Notes: generated by a model from the letters alone, not told the origin. Shown: positions 17,254 through 26,401, counted from the first letter of the stretch. The stretch: DNA of 33,586 nucleotides from Neokomagataea thailandica NBRC 106555 (GCF_001598495.1 NZ_BCZB01000028.1:1-33586); one strand, 5' to 3'. Numbers and translations: made by a program.

Positions 17254-18327
17254 ATGGCGCAGGATGATCAGCCGTCAGGCTCGGCACCAAAAAAGTCTAA
17301 TCCGGTTCGGCGGATTATTCTTATTCTTCTGGTAGTTCTCACTTTGGTGGGAATTGGTGTTTACGTGTTTATGACGCGAAACCAGTATAAAACAGATGAT
17401 GCCTATACTGAAGGGCGTAAAATTTCTATTGCAGCCCATGTGAATGGTTACGTTACTCGGCTTTTGGTGAATGATAACCAGTTTGTTCACCGTGGTGATG
17501 TGCTCTTTATAGTTGACAACCGAGATTACGCAGCATCTTTGCAGAAAGCCCAAGCGGCCGTAGAGCAGGCGAATGCCAATATAGACGCATATCGCTTGCA
17601 GGTTGCTGTAGCGCAGAAAAACTTCCCGGGTCAGCTGCTGACAGCTAAGGGCAACCTTGCTGCTGCGCAAGCGCAGCTTGTAAAAGCGGAAGCAGATTTT
17701 CGGCGTCAGCATTCTGTAGCACGGGCGGCAACGTCGCAGCAGGACATTGATACTGCACGTGCTGCATTAGAAGAGGCCCATGCACGCGTTTTGCAGGCAG
17801 AAGGGCAAATGACGCAAGCAGAGCCGGTAGCTGCTAATTTGAGCAATGCTTCAGCACGTGTCACGCAAGAGCAGGCGGCTTTGGCTTCTGCGCAGGCACA
17901 ACTTAAACAAGCCGAATTGGATATGGAGTGGACAGAGGTTCGCGCTCCTCAAGATGGCTGGATTGCAGAGCGTAGTATTGAGCAGGGAAACTTTGTTCAA
18001 ACTGGGCAGAAGCTTTTCTCTCTTGTGCTTCCTGAAGTATGGGTCGTCGCTAATTTCAAGGAAACACAAATTACGCGTATGCGGATTGGGCAAAAAGTCG
18101 ATATGGATGTTGACGCTTACCCAGACCTAAAGCTGCACGGGCATATCGATTCTCTTCAGTTGGGTACAGGTGAGACATTCAGTACTTTCCCGCCTGAAAA
18201 TGCGACGGGTAATTTTGTAAAAACGGTTCAGCGTATTCCGGTAAAAATTGTGATTGATAGTGGTTTAGATCCGCATCTGCCATTGGCGCTCGGCCTGTCC
18301 GTAGCACCAACCGTTTACGTGAAGTGA
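17254..18327 (+). CDS. emrA: EmrA-type membrane-fusion protein of a multidrug exporter
   Basis: This 357-residue periplasmic adaptor has a basic N-terminus, one membrane segment (residues about 18-40, ILILLVVLTLVGIGVYVF) and then the HlyD/EmrA plan. A first lipoyl half (YKTDDAYTEGRKISIAAHVNGYV) is followed by a long Ala/Gln-rich coiled coil (about 90-220), a second lipoyl half (WTEVRAPQDGWIAERSI) and a beta-barrel region (VWVVANFKETQI). It links the EmrB pump to the outer-membrane channel encoded beyond tetR. The start is 10 bases before emrB's ATG at the other end of the gene, so the two form an operon behind the palindrome at 17163. Confidence 0.92.
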   Translation: MAQDDQPSGSAPKKSNPVRRIILILLVVLTLVGIGVYVFMTRNQYKTDDAYTEGRKISIAAHVNGYVTRLLVNDNQFVHRGDVLFIVDNRDYAASLQKAQAAVEQANANIDAYRLQVAVAQKNFPGQLLTAKGNLAAAQAQLVKAEADFRRQHSVARAATSQQDIDTARAALEEAHARVLQAEGQMTQAEPVAANLSNASARVTQEQAALASAQAQLKQAELDMEWTEVRAPQDGWIAERSIEQGNFVQTGQKLFSLVLPEVWVVANFKETQITRMRIGQKVDMDVDAYPDLKLHGHIDSLQLGTGETFSTFPPENATGNFVKTVQRIPVKIVIDSGLDPHLPLALGLSVAPTVYVK

Positions 18328-18337
18328 GCTGTGTTCC

Positions 18338-19921
18338 ATGAGCGCTCTGGATAAATCAAAAGAAGAGTGGAAGCCCAAGCATAACCCTTGGTTGATTGCC
18401 GTTGTTGTGACAATGGCTGCGTTCATGGAGGTGCTGGATACAACCATTGTGAATGTGGCTTTGCCGCATATCGCAGGCTCGTTAGGTGGGTCATATGATG
18501 ATTCCACCTGGGCCCTAACAGCGTATCTGGTTGCGAATGGTATTGTGCTGACAATATCGGGCTGGTTGTCGCGTCTTTTTGGACGTAAGCGGTATTTCCT
18601 GATTTGTATTGTGATGTTTACCGTATCGTCATTTTTGTGTGGTCTTGCACAATCATTGCCGATGTTGGTGGTGTTTCGTTTGATGCAGGGCTTCTTCGGT
18701 GGCGGACTACAGCCAAGCCAGCAATCTATTATTCTCGATACATTCCCGCCGGAAAAACGCGGCGCTGCTTTTGGCCTTACAGCGATCGCGACGATTGTCG
18801 GGCCGGTGTTAGGCCCTCTTTTGGGGGGCTTTCTAACGGATGATTATTCATGGCGTTGGGTGTTTTTCGTTAATATCCCCTTCGGAATTATGTGCGTTTT
18901 GGCCGTCTCTGCGCTCGTGGAGGACCCCCCTTGGGAAAGGCGCCGTCGTATGCCTATCGACGGTATTGGTATTGGCCTGATTACTCTAGGCTTAGGCTGC
19001 CTTGAGCTCGCATGTGACCGGGGTGAGGATGAGGATTGGTTCGGGTCGCATTATATTGTGCTCATGGCCATTTTGGGGGCTGTTGGTATCGTCGGTGCAA
19101 TTTTTTGGATGTTGAAAGCGCGACAACCTCTCTTGAGGCTAGAAGTTTTCAAAGACCGTAATTTTGCAACCAGTATGCTTCTGATGTCTATGGTAGGGGC
19201 GCTGCTTTACAGCTCGTCTGTTATTATTCCGCAGTTTGCGCAGCAAGTGCAGGGATATACGGCCACAACATCAGGGCTCCTTTTGGCACCGGGCGGCGTC
19301 GCGGTTATTGTCTTGATTCCGATCGTGGGACAACTGATGAAGGTCATACCCGTACGGTATATTATCGCCTGCGGTTTTACTTTGATGGGGCTCTCGATGT
19401 TTCAAGCTGCGCATTTAAGTGCGCAGATCGATTTCGCAACGCTTATTCAGTATCGCGTTAGTCAAACGGCGGCGCTCGCTTTTCTGTTCGTACCTATTTC
19501 AACGGTTGCATATTCAACATTGCCGCGGGAATTGAATGCGGATGCATCAGCCCTTTTCAGTATGTGCCGTAATTATTTAGGTTCTTTGGCTATTTCATTG
19601 TCTACTGCGGCTGTTGTTGAAGCGCGGCAACGGCATCAAAATGATATGGCAGGGCATATGATTACAGGCCGCCAGCCCTATACGGATTATCTTAACGCCG
19701 TACAAAAAACGGCTCAAGATCATGGGCTTACACCTGCGGCGGCGCATGGCTTTGCTGTGCACCGGCTGATGGGTGAGTTTTCAACACAAACGGCGATGTT
19801 GGCTTATAATGAGGTATTTCGTTGGATCGGAATTTTAGCCCTCATGGTTGTGCCTCTATGCGCTCTGCTTGCACCTGCCGCGAAAAAACGGAGCGGTGAT
19901 GCCCCTGTAGGGGGGCACTAA
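18338..19921 (+). CDS. emrB: EmrB-type DHA2 drug:H+ antiporter (MFS)
   Basis: This 527-residue inner-membrane pump has about 14 membrane helices, typical of the DHA2 family. Near the N-terminus is FMEVLDTTIVNVALPHIAG, the family's D-helix motif. GWLSRLFGRKR is the conserved loop between helices 2 and 3, and GPVLGPLLGGFLTD followed by WRWVFFVNIPFG is antiporter motif C and its neighbour. It uses the proton gradient to push drugs or other small toxic molecules through EmrA and the outer channel. Its stop overlaps the stop of convergent tetR by three bases (19918-19921), so no terminator separates them. Confidence 0.95.
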   Translation: MSALDKSKEEWKPKHNPWLIAVVVTMAAFMEVLDTTIVNVALPHIAGSLGGSYDDSTWALTAYLVANGIVLTISGWLSRLFGRKRYFLICIVMFTVSSFLCGLAQSLPMLVVFRLMQGFFGGGLQPSQQSIILDTFPPEKRGAAFGLTAIATIVGPVLGPLLGGFLTDDYSWRWVFFVNIPFGIMCVLAVSALVEDPPWERRRRMPIDGIGIGLITLGLGCLELACDRGEDEDWFGSHYIVLMAILGAVGIVGAIFWMLKARQPLLRLEVFKDRNFATSMLLMSMVGALLYSSSVIIPQFAQQVQGYTATTSGLLLAPGGVAVIVLIPIVGQLMKVIPVRYIIACGFTLMGLSMFQAAHLSAQIDFATLIQYRVSQTAALAFLFVPISTVAYSTLPRELNADASALFSMCRNYLGSLAISLSTAAVVEARQRHQNDMAGHMITGRQPYTDYLNAVQKTAQDHGLTPAAAHGFAVHRLMGEFSTQTAMLAYNEVFRWIGILALMVVPLCALLAPAAKKRSGDAPVGGH

Positions 19922-20604
19922 TGAGGGGCATAGATCTTAAAAAAGCTTTCGGCGGTCAACTCTGCCAATTGCGCAATAGCCTGAGCGCTATCATCGACGG
20001 GAAGAGCCAAGCGACGGCGGTTGATAATGCGTGTTTGGCACATCGCCATCAATTGCTCTGCCGCGAACTCAGCATCAGGGACAGTCAGTGTGGCGGTGTC
20101 GTGGCAGCGTTGAAGCCATTGGCTCAAATGGCTCAGGTTTGCACCAAAGCTATGTTTCCAAAAAATATCCGCCAAATTCGGGAATTTTTTAGTCTCGGCA
20201 ACCAGTATGCGGTAAAGGCTCATTGCTTCGGGGTTGAGCAAAAGATGGATGGCAGCTTCACAGACACTCAACAAAGTGTTTTTGAAATTCTGCGCGTCAT
20301 TACTCACCAGAGCAGTAATTGCTTGAAGCTTTGTGCGCGACTGTTCCATAATGAAAGCCGAGAAGAGATCCGCTTTGCTCGTGAAGTGATTGTACAGCGT
20401 CCCTTTCGAGACGCCAGCTTCACGGGCGATGTGGGACATCGACGCACCCTCGTAGCCATGCGCCAAAAAGACTTTCCCTGCGCCCTTCAGAATTTGCTCG
20501 CGCTTACTGGGTTGCGCGGTGATCGGGGTGGTGCTGGGCAATTGACGTGGTGTCTGGGTAGCCCGTTGGTTTTTCATAAAGCGCCGGCATTCTTTCGTCA
20601 TCAT
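19918..20604 (-). CDS. TetR-family repressor of the efflux locus
   Basis: This 228-residue regulator has an N-terminal helix-turn-helix at residues about 34-80 (REQILKGAGKVFLAHGYEG, MSHIAREAGVSKGTLYNHF, SKADLFSAFI) and a helical ligand domain. Residues 1-30 are a Gln/Thr/Pro-rich extension; Met10 is an alternative start. It is convergent with emrB and divergent from the channel gene. A palindrome sits 18 bases upstream of its start and again before emrA. It probably represses itself, the channel and the pump until a drug binds. The ligand is unknown. Confidence 0.88.
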   Translation of the reverse strand: MMTKECRRFMKNQRATQTPRQLPSTTPITAQPSKREQILKGAGKVFLAHGYEGASMSHIAREAGVSKGTLYNHFTSKADLFSAFIMEQSRTKLQAITALVSNDAQNFKNTLLSVCEAAIHLLLNPEAMSLYRILVAETKKFPNLADIFWKHSFGANLSHLSQWLQRCHDTATLTVPDAEFAAEQLMAMCQTRIINRRRLALPVDDSAQAIAQLAELTAESFFKIYAPH

Positions 20605-20621
20605 ACTGCAATGCGTATTAT

Positions 20622-20644
20622 GCTGACCGAACAGGTCGGTCAGC
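20622..20644. promoter_or_regulatory. TetR-type operator between tetR and the NodT-like gene
   Basis: The inverted repeat TGACCGA-N5-TCGGTCA (20624-20642), extended by two pairs on each side, is nearly identical to the site before emrA. It lies between the start of tetR (20604) and the start of the channel gene (20676), so one bound repressor could shut both. A TATTAT at 20616-20621 just before it could be the rightward -10 box. Confidence 0.82.
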
Positions 20645-20675
20645 GCAAGAATATTTCTGTTTCGGGGGTCTGATC

Positions 20676-22241
20676 ATGAGAGCAATTTCTTTTGTACGCG
20701 TTTTGTTTGTCGGTGTCGCGGCTGTTGCTCTTTCGGGGTGCTTGCATGTTGGCCCTGAATTTCATGCCCCGAAAGCATGGGCACCAGAACATTATGCGCG
20801 AGCTGTGACGCAGGCTCCTACCAGTGTCACACGTGAAGAGGCAATTTCGGATCAATGGTGGGCGCTTTTTCATGATTCTGAGCTGACATCTTTAGAAAAT
20901 CGTCTTGTTCACCAAAACTTGGCGTTCCGTCTCTCAACCGCCAATCTCGCGCAGAGTAGAGCGCAATTGATGATGGCGGGGGCAGAGCGCTTTCCGGGCT
21001 TGAGTGCGTCGGGCTCTTATGAACGGAGCCAATTTAGTTCTAAATTTGCTCAGGAAGCTATTGGCCGAGTTGGCTCCCGTTTGGGAACGGGGACTGCCGG
21101 CCAGTTTGCTCAGCGCGCAGCGAGTGATACTGAAATCCCGCAATTGGACCAGTGGAAAGATGGGATTGATGCGACGTATGAAATCGATCTCTGGGGCCGC
21201 GTAGCGCATCAATATGATGCTGCAAAAGCAGATTTGGCGGCGTCGGATGAAGAGCGTCGTGCGGTTTTAATTGCTCAACAAGCAGATATGGCGCGAGCGT
21301 ATCTTACATTGCGTGGAGATCAGACGCGTCAGCGCGTTCTGGCAGAGAATTTGGCAACACAAAAGCAGTTTCAGGCGCTTGCGCAGGCGCGTTATCGTGC
21401 CGGTTTGGTGTCAGAATTAGATGTTGATACGGCTCAGGGGCGTGTCCACGATACTGAAAGCCGTCTGGCGCAGTTAGCGCAAGCGGTCGCACAGGAAAAA
21501 AATGCCGTTGCCTTGCTGCTCGGAGAGATGCCGAGCAGTCTGAATGAAGAGCTCGTAGCGCGGGAGACCCCTGTTGTCCCCCCTGTTGTGCCGGTGGGCC
21601 TGCCCTCAGAACTCGCGCAGCGCCGCCCGGATATTCGTGAGGCAGAAGAAGAACTCCGTGGTGCAGTGGCCGAGGTCGGTGAGGCAACGGCGGATTTTTA
21701 CCCGAAAGTGACGATTAATGCAGATTTTGGTTTTCAGAGTTTGTCGTTCCGTGACTTAGGATTTTGGAATGCACGTGCATGGAATATCGGTCCGTCAATT
21801 TCATTGCCGATTTTCCAAGGTGGACGTTTGCGAGGTCAATTGGCGTTAAAAGAGTACGCTCAAAAAGCGGCTGCTATTCATTATCAACAGACAGTCTTGC
21901 AGGCATGGCATGATGTTGACAATGCGCTGATTGCATATCGCAATGAGCAGTTCCATCATCAGGGGTTAGCGGGGGAAGTAGAAGATAACCAGCGCGCTCT
22001 TAACCTCGCAAAAAGCCAGTATCGCTCAGGGCTAACAACATATTTGAGCGTCTTAAATGCGCAGTCTCAGTTGCAGTCAGCGCAGCTTGATTTGGCTGAA
22101 AGTGACTGTACGTTAGCAAGCAATTTGGCGCGTTTATATAATGCGTTAGGAGGCGGGTGGAGCAGTACTTTGCCGAGTGATAATCCTTCTCAAGGTTCAG
22201 TAGTGGCAATTTCCTCCGGACCTAAAAAAGAGGCTCGCTAA
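20676..22241 (+). CDS. NodT-family outer-membrane efflux lipoprotein
   Basis: This 521-residue lipoprotein has a signal peptide ending in a lipobox, LSGC, with Cys22 as the lipidated residue. CLHVGPEFHAP is the typical mature start of NodT/OprM-like channels. Two repeated TolC-fold halves follow, each with helical hairpins (KQFQALAQARYRAGLVSELDV and the corresponding ALNLAKSQYRSGLTTYLSV). LPSELAQRRPDIREAEEEL is the family hallmark. It forms the outer-membrane duct that completes EmrA-EmrB. It lies on the far side of tetR, 32 bases after the palindrome that probably controls it. Confidence 0.93.
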   Translation: MRAISFVRVLFVGVAAVALSGCLHVGPEFHAPKAWAPEHYARAVTQAPTSVTREEAISDQWWALFHDSELTSLENRLVHQNLAFRLSTANLAQSRAQLMMAGAERFPGLSASGSYERSQFSSKFAQEAIGRVGSRLGTGTAGQFAQRAASDTEIPQLDQWKDGIDATYEIDLWGRVAHQYDAAKADLAASDEERRAVLIAQQADMARAYLTLRGDQTRQRVLAENLATQKQFQALAQARYRAGLVSELDVDTAQGRVHDTESRLAQLAQAVAQEKNAVALLLGEMPSSLNEELVARETPVVPPVVPVGLPSELAQRRPDIREAEEELRGAVAEVGEATADFYPKVTINADFGFQSLSFRDLGFWNARAWNIGPSISLPIFQGGRLRGQLALKEYAQKAAAIHYQQTVLQAWHDVDNALIAYRNEQFHHQGLAGEVEDNQRALNLAKSQYRSGLTTYLSVLNAQSQLQSAQLDLAESDCTLASNLARLYNALGGGWSSTLPSDNPSQGSVVAISSGPKKEAR

Positions 22242-22340
22242 AATTTGTTGCTAAAATAGTGCACTCCTCTTTATTGCTAAGTGCAGTTTACATGTTATTG
22301 AAGGTGTAACAGTTTCTTCTCAGCATGGATAAGAAAGAGC

Positions 22341-23105
22341 GTGCAGCCCAATCTTACTGATCCCAACCTACCGGCGCGTATTCTCGTTGTTGAAGACGAT
22401 GCAGGAATGCGTACCCTGATTTTGCGGGCCCTTCAGGGGGCCGGTTTCCGTGTGCGTGGTGTCGCATGTGGAGAAGAAATGTGGGAAGCATTAGAGCTAG
22501 CACCAGTTGACCTGATCATCATGGATGTGATGTTGCCCGGTACGAACGGTGTTGAGTTGTGTCGTGCCTTACGGAGCGGCCAAGCTGCGGCACATGTGGA
22601 AGAGCCTCCGCCAGCACAGTTGCCAATTATTATGGTGTCCGCTCGCGGTGAGGAGCGTGACCGCGTGAACGGGCTTGAGGCCGGTGCCGATGACTATGTG
22701 CCGAAACCGTTTGGGCAGCGTGAGCTGCTAGCGCGCGTTCGGGCTGCACTGCGGCGTGGTAGCGTGGGTACGGTGCAAGAACCTGCCCGTCGTGAGCGTT
22801 TGAAGTTTGCGGGTTGGACCCTAGACTTACGTCGGCGTGAGTTGACTGACCCTGCTGGCGTCACGGTTGATATCTCCGGCGCAGAGCATGATTTGTTAAC
22901 GAGCTTCCTCGATAACCCGCAGAGGGTCATCGCACGTGATCGTTTGCTCGAATTATCACGCACTCGTTTGGGGGATGTTTCGGATCGAAGCATTGATGTT
23001 CTGGTGAGTCGTTTGCGTAGGAAATTAGGTGGTGACGCAGAGCAATTAATTCGGACAGTGCGTGGCCTTGGCTATATTTTTGTTGCAGAAGTGGAGCGGG
23101 TCTAA
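22341..23105 (+). CDS. OmpR-family response regulator
   Basis: This is a 254-residue two-domain regulator. The receiver (residues about 12-130) has Asp19 and Asp20, the phosphorylated Asp62 (LIIMDVMLPG) and Lys122 (YVPKPF). The winged-helix domain (about 150-250) ends in RSIDVLVSRLRRKLGG and IRTVRGLGYIF, as in OmpR. The start is GTG 22341 behind AAGAAAGAG; no ATG fits the frame. The receiver has an insertion (about 79-93, rich in Ala, Glu and Pro) before strand four. The kinase gene begins within a few bases to 60 bases of its stop, so the pair is an operon. The signal is unknown. Confidence 0.92.
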   Translation: MQPNLTDPNLPARILVVEDDAGMRTLILRALQGAGFRVRGVACGEEMWEALELAPVDLIIMDVMLPGTNGVELCRALRSGQAAAHVEEPPPAQLPIIMVSARGEERDRVNGLEAGADDYVPKPFGQRELLARVRAALRRGSVGTVQEPARRERLKFAGWTLDLRRRELTDPAGVTVDISGAEHDLLTSFLDNPQRVIARDRLLELSRTRLGDVSDRSIDVLVSRLRRKLGGDAEQLIRTVRGLGYIFVAEVERV

Positions 23106-23107
23106 CA

Positions 23108-24481
23108 ATTTCTGAGCGTTTTCCATTTTGGCCATTAGGCCATGTTGGGCGTGTTAGCGTTGTTTTGACGGTAGCCGTGGTTTTGGTCTTTATAGCGAAC
23201 ACGGTTTTTTATAATGAGGCCGAGGCCTTTATCGTCAATGATGTACGCTTCGTACAGTTGGGTGACGCGTTAAATACAGACTTACGTGTCTTGTCATCTG
23301 CTCCGGCGAGTCAGCGATCTTTTTTGGGGGTTGTCTTGTCGGGGAGCGAGCTGGACGTGTCTTGGGAGGCGCGTCTAGACTTGCCAAATCTTCCCAATTT
23401 ACCACGGCATCATAGCCCGCCTTTGACGCGTCTGGTCCACCGTTTGGCACGAGACTACCCGCCCTTAGCAAAGGCCGATTTAGATCTGTATACCTTGGCT
23501 CCCAATGCTACGGATGTTTTGGGAAGCGCCACCCTGCCGGATGGCAGTGTTATGCGGTATCGTGTTCCCGGTTTGATGAAAAGACACACCTTTACCCGGG
23601 GGTTGGCGGCCGCGGCGATTACTGCTGGGGCTATTAGTATTGCTGCGGCTATTTTGATTCAGGGCTTAAGCCTGCCATTGCGCGCATTAAGTGAGGCAGC
23701 AGAGCGTGTTGGCCGGAATGAAGAATGGGAGCCCGTGCAAGAACGTGGTTCTCGTGAAGTGCGCGGGGTTGCGCGCACGATTAATGCGATGCAAACGCGT
23801 ATTCAAAGCTTGCTAGATGACCGTACGCAAGCTCTTGCCGCCGTGTCACATGATTTGCGCACACCTCTCACGCGTTTGCGTTTGCGTTGTGGTTTTTTGG
23901 TGGATGAGGAGGCGCAGTCTGCCATTGAAGCGGACCTAGATGAAATGGAAATCATGGTGAATGGTGTTCTCGCTTATCTCTCAGGTGCGGATGATCCAGA
24001 GTCCATTCGTGTGACCGATATTGTGGCGACGATATATACCTTGGTCGATGATTGCTCGGATATGGGGCACGATGCCCGTTATGAGGGGCCTGAGCATTGC
24101 CGTCTAACAGTCCGCCCCTTGGCGATGAAGCGTGTGCTTTCCAACCTCATTGAGAATGGCCTGAAATATGGCGGCCGTGTTCTCGTGGAGATTGTTCAAC
24201 CTAAATATGGATGGGTTGATATTAGGGTCAGTGATAATGGGTCAGGAATCCCAGAAAGTGAACGTGAGCGCGTTCTAACACCGTTTTATCGTCTTGAAGA
24301 CTCTCGCTCTCGTCAGACAGGCGGTATTGGTCTGGGGCTTGCGATTGTTTCGCGCGAAGTTCAGCGTGTGGGCGGTACCCTTCGGTTGATGCAGGGAGAT
24401 GTAAAGCGGGGCTATGGCGGTCTATGTGCTGTAATATCCTTGCCTCTTGAGGTGCAGGCCCCGAAAGGGCATCGTATTTAG
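23108..24481 (+). CDS. EnvZ-like sensor histidine kinase (start uncertain, possibly ATT)
   Basis: The catalytic part is clear: two membrane segments, a periplasmic loop of about 120 residues, HAMP, an H-box AAVSHDLRTPLTRL (His229 counted from TTG 23165), an N-box NLIENGLKYGG, and G-boxes DNGSGIPE and GGIGLGLAI. The first standard start in frame, TTG 23165, would begin inside the first membrane helix. Upstream, in frame, ISERFPFWPLGHVGRVSVV reads like the normal N-terminus of such kinases and has no ATG, GTG or TTG. ATT 23108, after GGAGCGGG, is the candidate start, giving about 457 residues. The conservative alternative is 23165-24481 (438 residues). Confidence 0.75.
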   Translation: MSERFPFWPLGHVGRVSVVLTVAVVLVFIANTVFYNEAEAFIVNDVRFVQLGDALNTDLRVLSSAPASQRSFLGVVLSGSELDVSWEARLDLPNLPNLPRHHSPPLTRLVHRLARDYPPLAKADLDLYTLAPNATDVLGSATLPDGSVMRYRVPGLMKRHTFTRGLAAAAITAGAISIAAAILIQGLSLPLRALSEAAERVGRNEEWEPVQERGSREVRGVARTINAMQTRIQSLLDDRTQALAAVSHDLRTPLTRLRLRCGFLVDEEAQSAIEADLDEMEIMVNGVLAYLSGADDPESIRVTDIVATIYTLVDDCSDMGHDARYEGPEHCRLTVRPLAMKRVLSNLIENGLKYGGRVLVEIVQPKYGWVDIRVSDNGSGIPESERERVLTPFYRLEDSRSRQTGGIGLGLAIVSREVQRVGGTLRLMQGDVKRGYGGLCAVISLPLEVQAPKGHRI

Positions 24482-24566
24482 TCCTCATTATTTAGCTCTA
24501 AGCCTCTTGCGTCTCCGGTGGAAACAGCACATGTGACGGAGACGTGTTGAGAAGGACGAACGACGC

Positions 24567-25136
24567 ATGTTCATCGAGACTGAAGATACTCCCAATCCAG
24601 AGACTTTAAAATTCTTACCGGGCCGTGCCGTTATGGGTACTGCAGGTACGGCTGATTTTGGGGATGTAGTTTCTGCAAAAGGCCGCTCAGAGCTAGCGGT
24701 TGAATTGTTCGCGCAGGCAGATGTGCGACGTGTTTTCCTTGGTAATGATTTTGTTTCTATTACCAAGACACCAGAAGCAGAGTGGCATGCTTTGAAGCCA
24801 GTTTTGCTCGGGGTTCTAACAAGCTTTTTTGAAGCTAATCGCCCAGTTTTTGTTGAAGGGCACAGCGCGTCAGCCGTTGATGCCGCTATTGCTGATCAAG
24901 ATGCTGAAACCGTGCAGCGCATTCGTGATTTGCTGGATGATCGGGTGCGCCCTGCTGTCGCGAGTGACGGTGGCGATATCGCTTTTCGTGGGTATCGGGA
25001 TGGGATTGTGTATTTGAGCATGCAAGGGGCATGCGCAGGTTGTCCGTCATCCCGTGCCACCTTGAAGCATGGTGTTGAGAACATGCTGCGCCATTATGTG
25101 CCAGAAGTCTCCGCCGTTGAACAAGTCGAGGACTGA
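24567..25136 (+). CDS. nfuA: NfuA-like iron-sulfur cluster carrier
   Basis: This 189-residue protein has an N-terminal Nfu domain (residues about 3-90, IETEDTPNPETLKFLPG) and a C-terminal NifU-like domain (about 115-185) with the cluster-binding CxxC, Cys156-Ala-Gly-Cys159, in GACAGCPSS. Two such subunits hold one [4Fe-4S] cluster and pass it to target enzymes. This two-domain plan is the common alphaproteobacterial form. It is followed three bases later by a nitroreductase-family gene, which points to one transcript. Confidence 0.93.
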   Translation: MFIETEDTPNPETLKFLPGRAVMGTAGTADFGDVVSAKGRSELAVELFAQADVRRVFLGNDFVSITKTPEAEWHALKPVLLGVLTSFFEANRPVFVEGHSASAVDAAIADQDAETVQRIRDLLDDRVRPAVASDGGDIAFRGYRDGIVYLSMQGACAGCPSSRATLKHGVENMLRHYVPEVSAVEQVED

Positions 25137-25139
25137 TGA

Positions 25140-25748
25140 ATGACTGAGCTGGGTATGTCGTCAGTTATGACATCGGTGTTGGAGAAGGCGCGAACTGCGA
25201 CATCCTTTTCTCGTCGTCCAGTATCAGAAGAGGTGCTGCACCAGTTATATGACTTGGTGAAGATGGGGCCAACATCGGGCAATTGCTCCCCAGCTCGGTT
25301 CGTTTTTTTAACCTCTCGAGAGGCGCGTGAACGAATCAAACCTTCGTTGTCGGTCGGAAATGCCGAACGCGCTATGGCCGCGCCTGTTTTGGCAGTTGTG
25401 TGTCATGATCCATTGTTCTTTGAAGCGTTCCCCCGTTTGGGTGTTGACCCTGAATTGCGGGAATGGTTTGCGGCTGATGTCGGCTTGGCGGAAGAAACGT
25501 CGTTCAGAAATGGCACTTTGCAGGGCGGATATTTGATTTTAGCCGCACGTATGCTGGGTCTGGATGTTATGCCGATGTCAGGGTTTGACACTTTCGCTGT
25601 AGAAGATACGCTTTTAGCCGGGAAAGGGTGGCGCGCTAATTTTTTAGTCGGGCTTGGGTATCCGGCGGAGAATGTGCCGCATCCTGATCATGCGCCGCCC
25701 CGTGCACCGCGCCTCGCTTTTGATGAAGCATGTTTCTGTTTGTCATAA
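25140..25748 (+). CDS. RutE/HadB-like nitroreductase-family protein (malonic semialdehyde reductase type)
   Basis: This 202-residue FMN-binding nitroreductase fold is of the RutE subgroup. The motif KMGPTSGNCSPARFVFL near residues 40-56 is the subgroup's FMN-binding start, and the middle has WFAADVGLAEETSFRNGTLQGGYLILAARMLG followed by LDVMPMSGFD. RutE reduces malonic semialdehyde to 3-hydroxypropionate in uracil breakdown. No other rut gene is here, so the in vivo substrate may be a different aldehyde or quinone. The start is ATG 25140; Met6 is an alternative. It is probably co-transcribed with nfuA. Confidence 0.82.
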   Translation: MTELGMSSVMTSVLEKARTATSFSRRPVSEEVLHQLYDLVKMGPTSGNCSPARFVFLTSREARERIKPSLSVGNAERAMAAPVLAVVCHDPLFFEAFPRLGVDPELREWFAADVGLAEETSFRNGTLQGGYLILAARMLGLDVMPMSGFDTFAVEDTLLAGKGWRANFLVGLGYPAENVPHPDHAPPRAPRLAFDEACFCLS

Positions 25749-25771
25749 TGTGGGCACGAGTTTGATTTGAA

Positions 25772-26401
25772 ATGAAAACCATTGTCTTCAATGGTGCCGG
25801 GGCAGGAGCGCAGCCTACGAATCTAGTGGCGCTTCTTGATGGCACGCAGGTCTTAGCGCAGACGGTGTTAACGGGGCGGGGGGCGTCAGAGTATTTTGCT
25901 CCTACGCTACAGGCTTTATTGGTGCAGGTGCAGCAAGCGGGGATGGTCTTTCGGCCGGATCGAGTGGTTGCCGTTGTGGGGCCAGGCTCCTTTACGGGGC
26001 TGAGGGCATCGTTGGCTTTGGCAAGCGGATATGCTGCAGGTTGGGGGTGTCCAACGCTTGGTGTAACACTTGGTGCCGCACTGCGCGCTACGTTGTCGCG
26101 TGATGATGTGACCTGTGTGAGCGTTGCAAGGCGGGGACGCTTTTTTGTGGATCCGCCGCAGGGTTCTGTGTTTGCTATCCCAGAAGTGGATTTTGACGCG
26201 TCATCTTTAGCGTGCGTCGCGGGAGACGCCGTAGACGGGGTGCGGTCTTGGGCCTGCCCGACGGTTTCTCTTTTATCGCCTACTGCGCTGGGTATTGTAG
26301 CGGCGGCAGAGCGGTATAGGACAGACGCCTTCTCACCGCTCTATGTGGACCCACCCGAGGCAAAACCTCCGGCTGCTGGTTTGCGCCCTGCGCCTGTATA
26401 A
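25772..26401 (+). CDS. tsaB: TsaB, tRNA t6A37 synthesis factor
   Basis: This 209-residue protein follows TsaB (YeaZ), the scaffold partner of TsaD and TsaE in adding threonylcarbamoyl to A37 of ANN-decoding tRNAs. The hallmark VVGPGSFTGLRASLALASGYA is at about residues 69-89, with LGVTLGAAL after it. The N-terminal actin-like strand is KTIVFNGAGAGAQP rather than the usual MKILAIDTS, a mild departure. The C-terminal half is short and diverged. The stop overlaps the start of rimI by one base, which is a frequent pairing. Confidence 0.88.
   Translation: MKTIVFNGAGAGAQPTNLVALLDGTQVLAQTVLTGRGASEYFAPTLQALLVQVQQAGMVFRPDRVVAVVGPGSFTGLRASLALASGYAAGWGCPTLGVTLGAALRATLSRDDVTCVSVARRGRFFVDPPQGSVFAIPEVDFDASSLACVAGDAVDGVRSWACPTVSLLSPTALGIVAAAERYRTDAFSPLYVDPPEAKPPAAGLRPAPV

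Noticed and set aside
19921-20673. A 250-residue open frame on the + strand antisense to tetR.
   Set aside because: It is a shadow of the clear TetR gene, has no motif, and spans the operator region.
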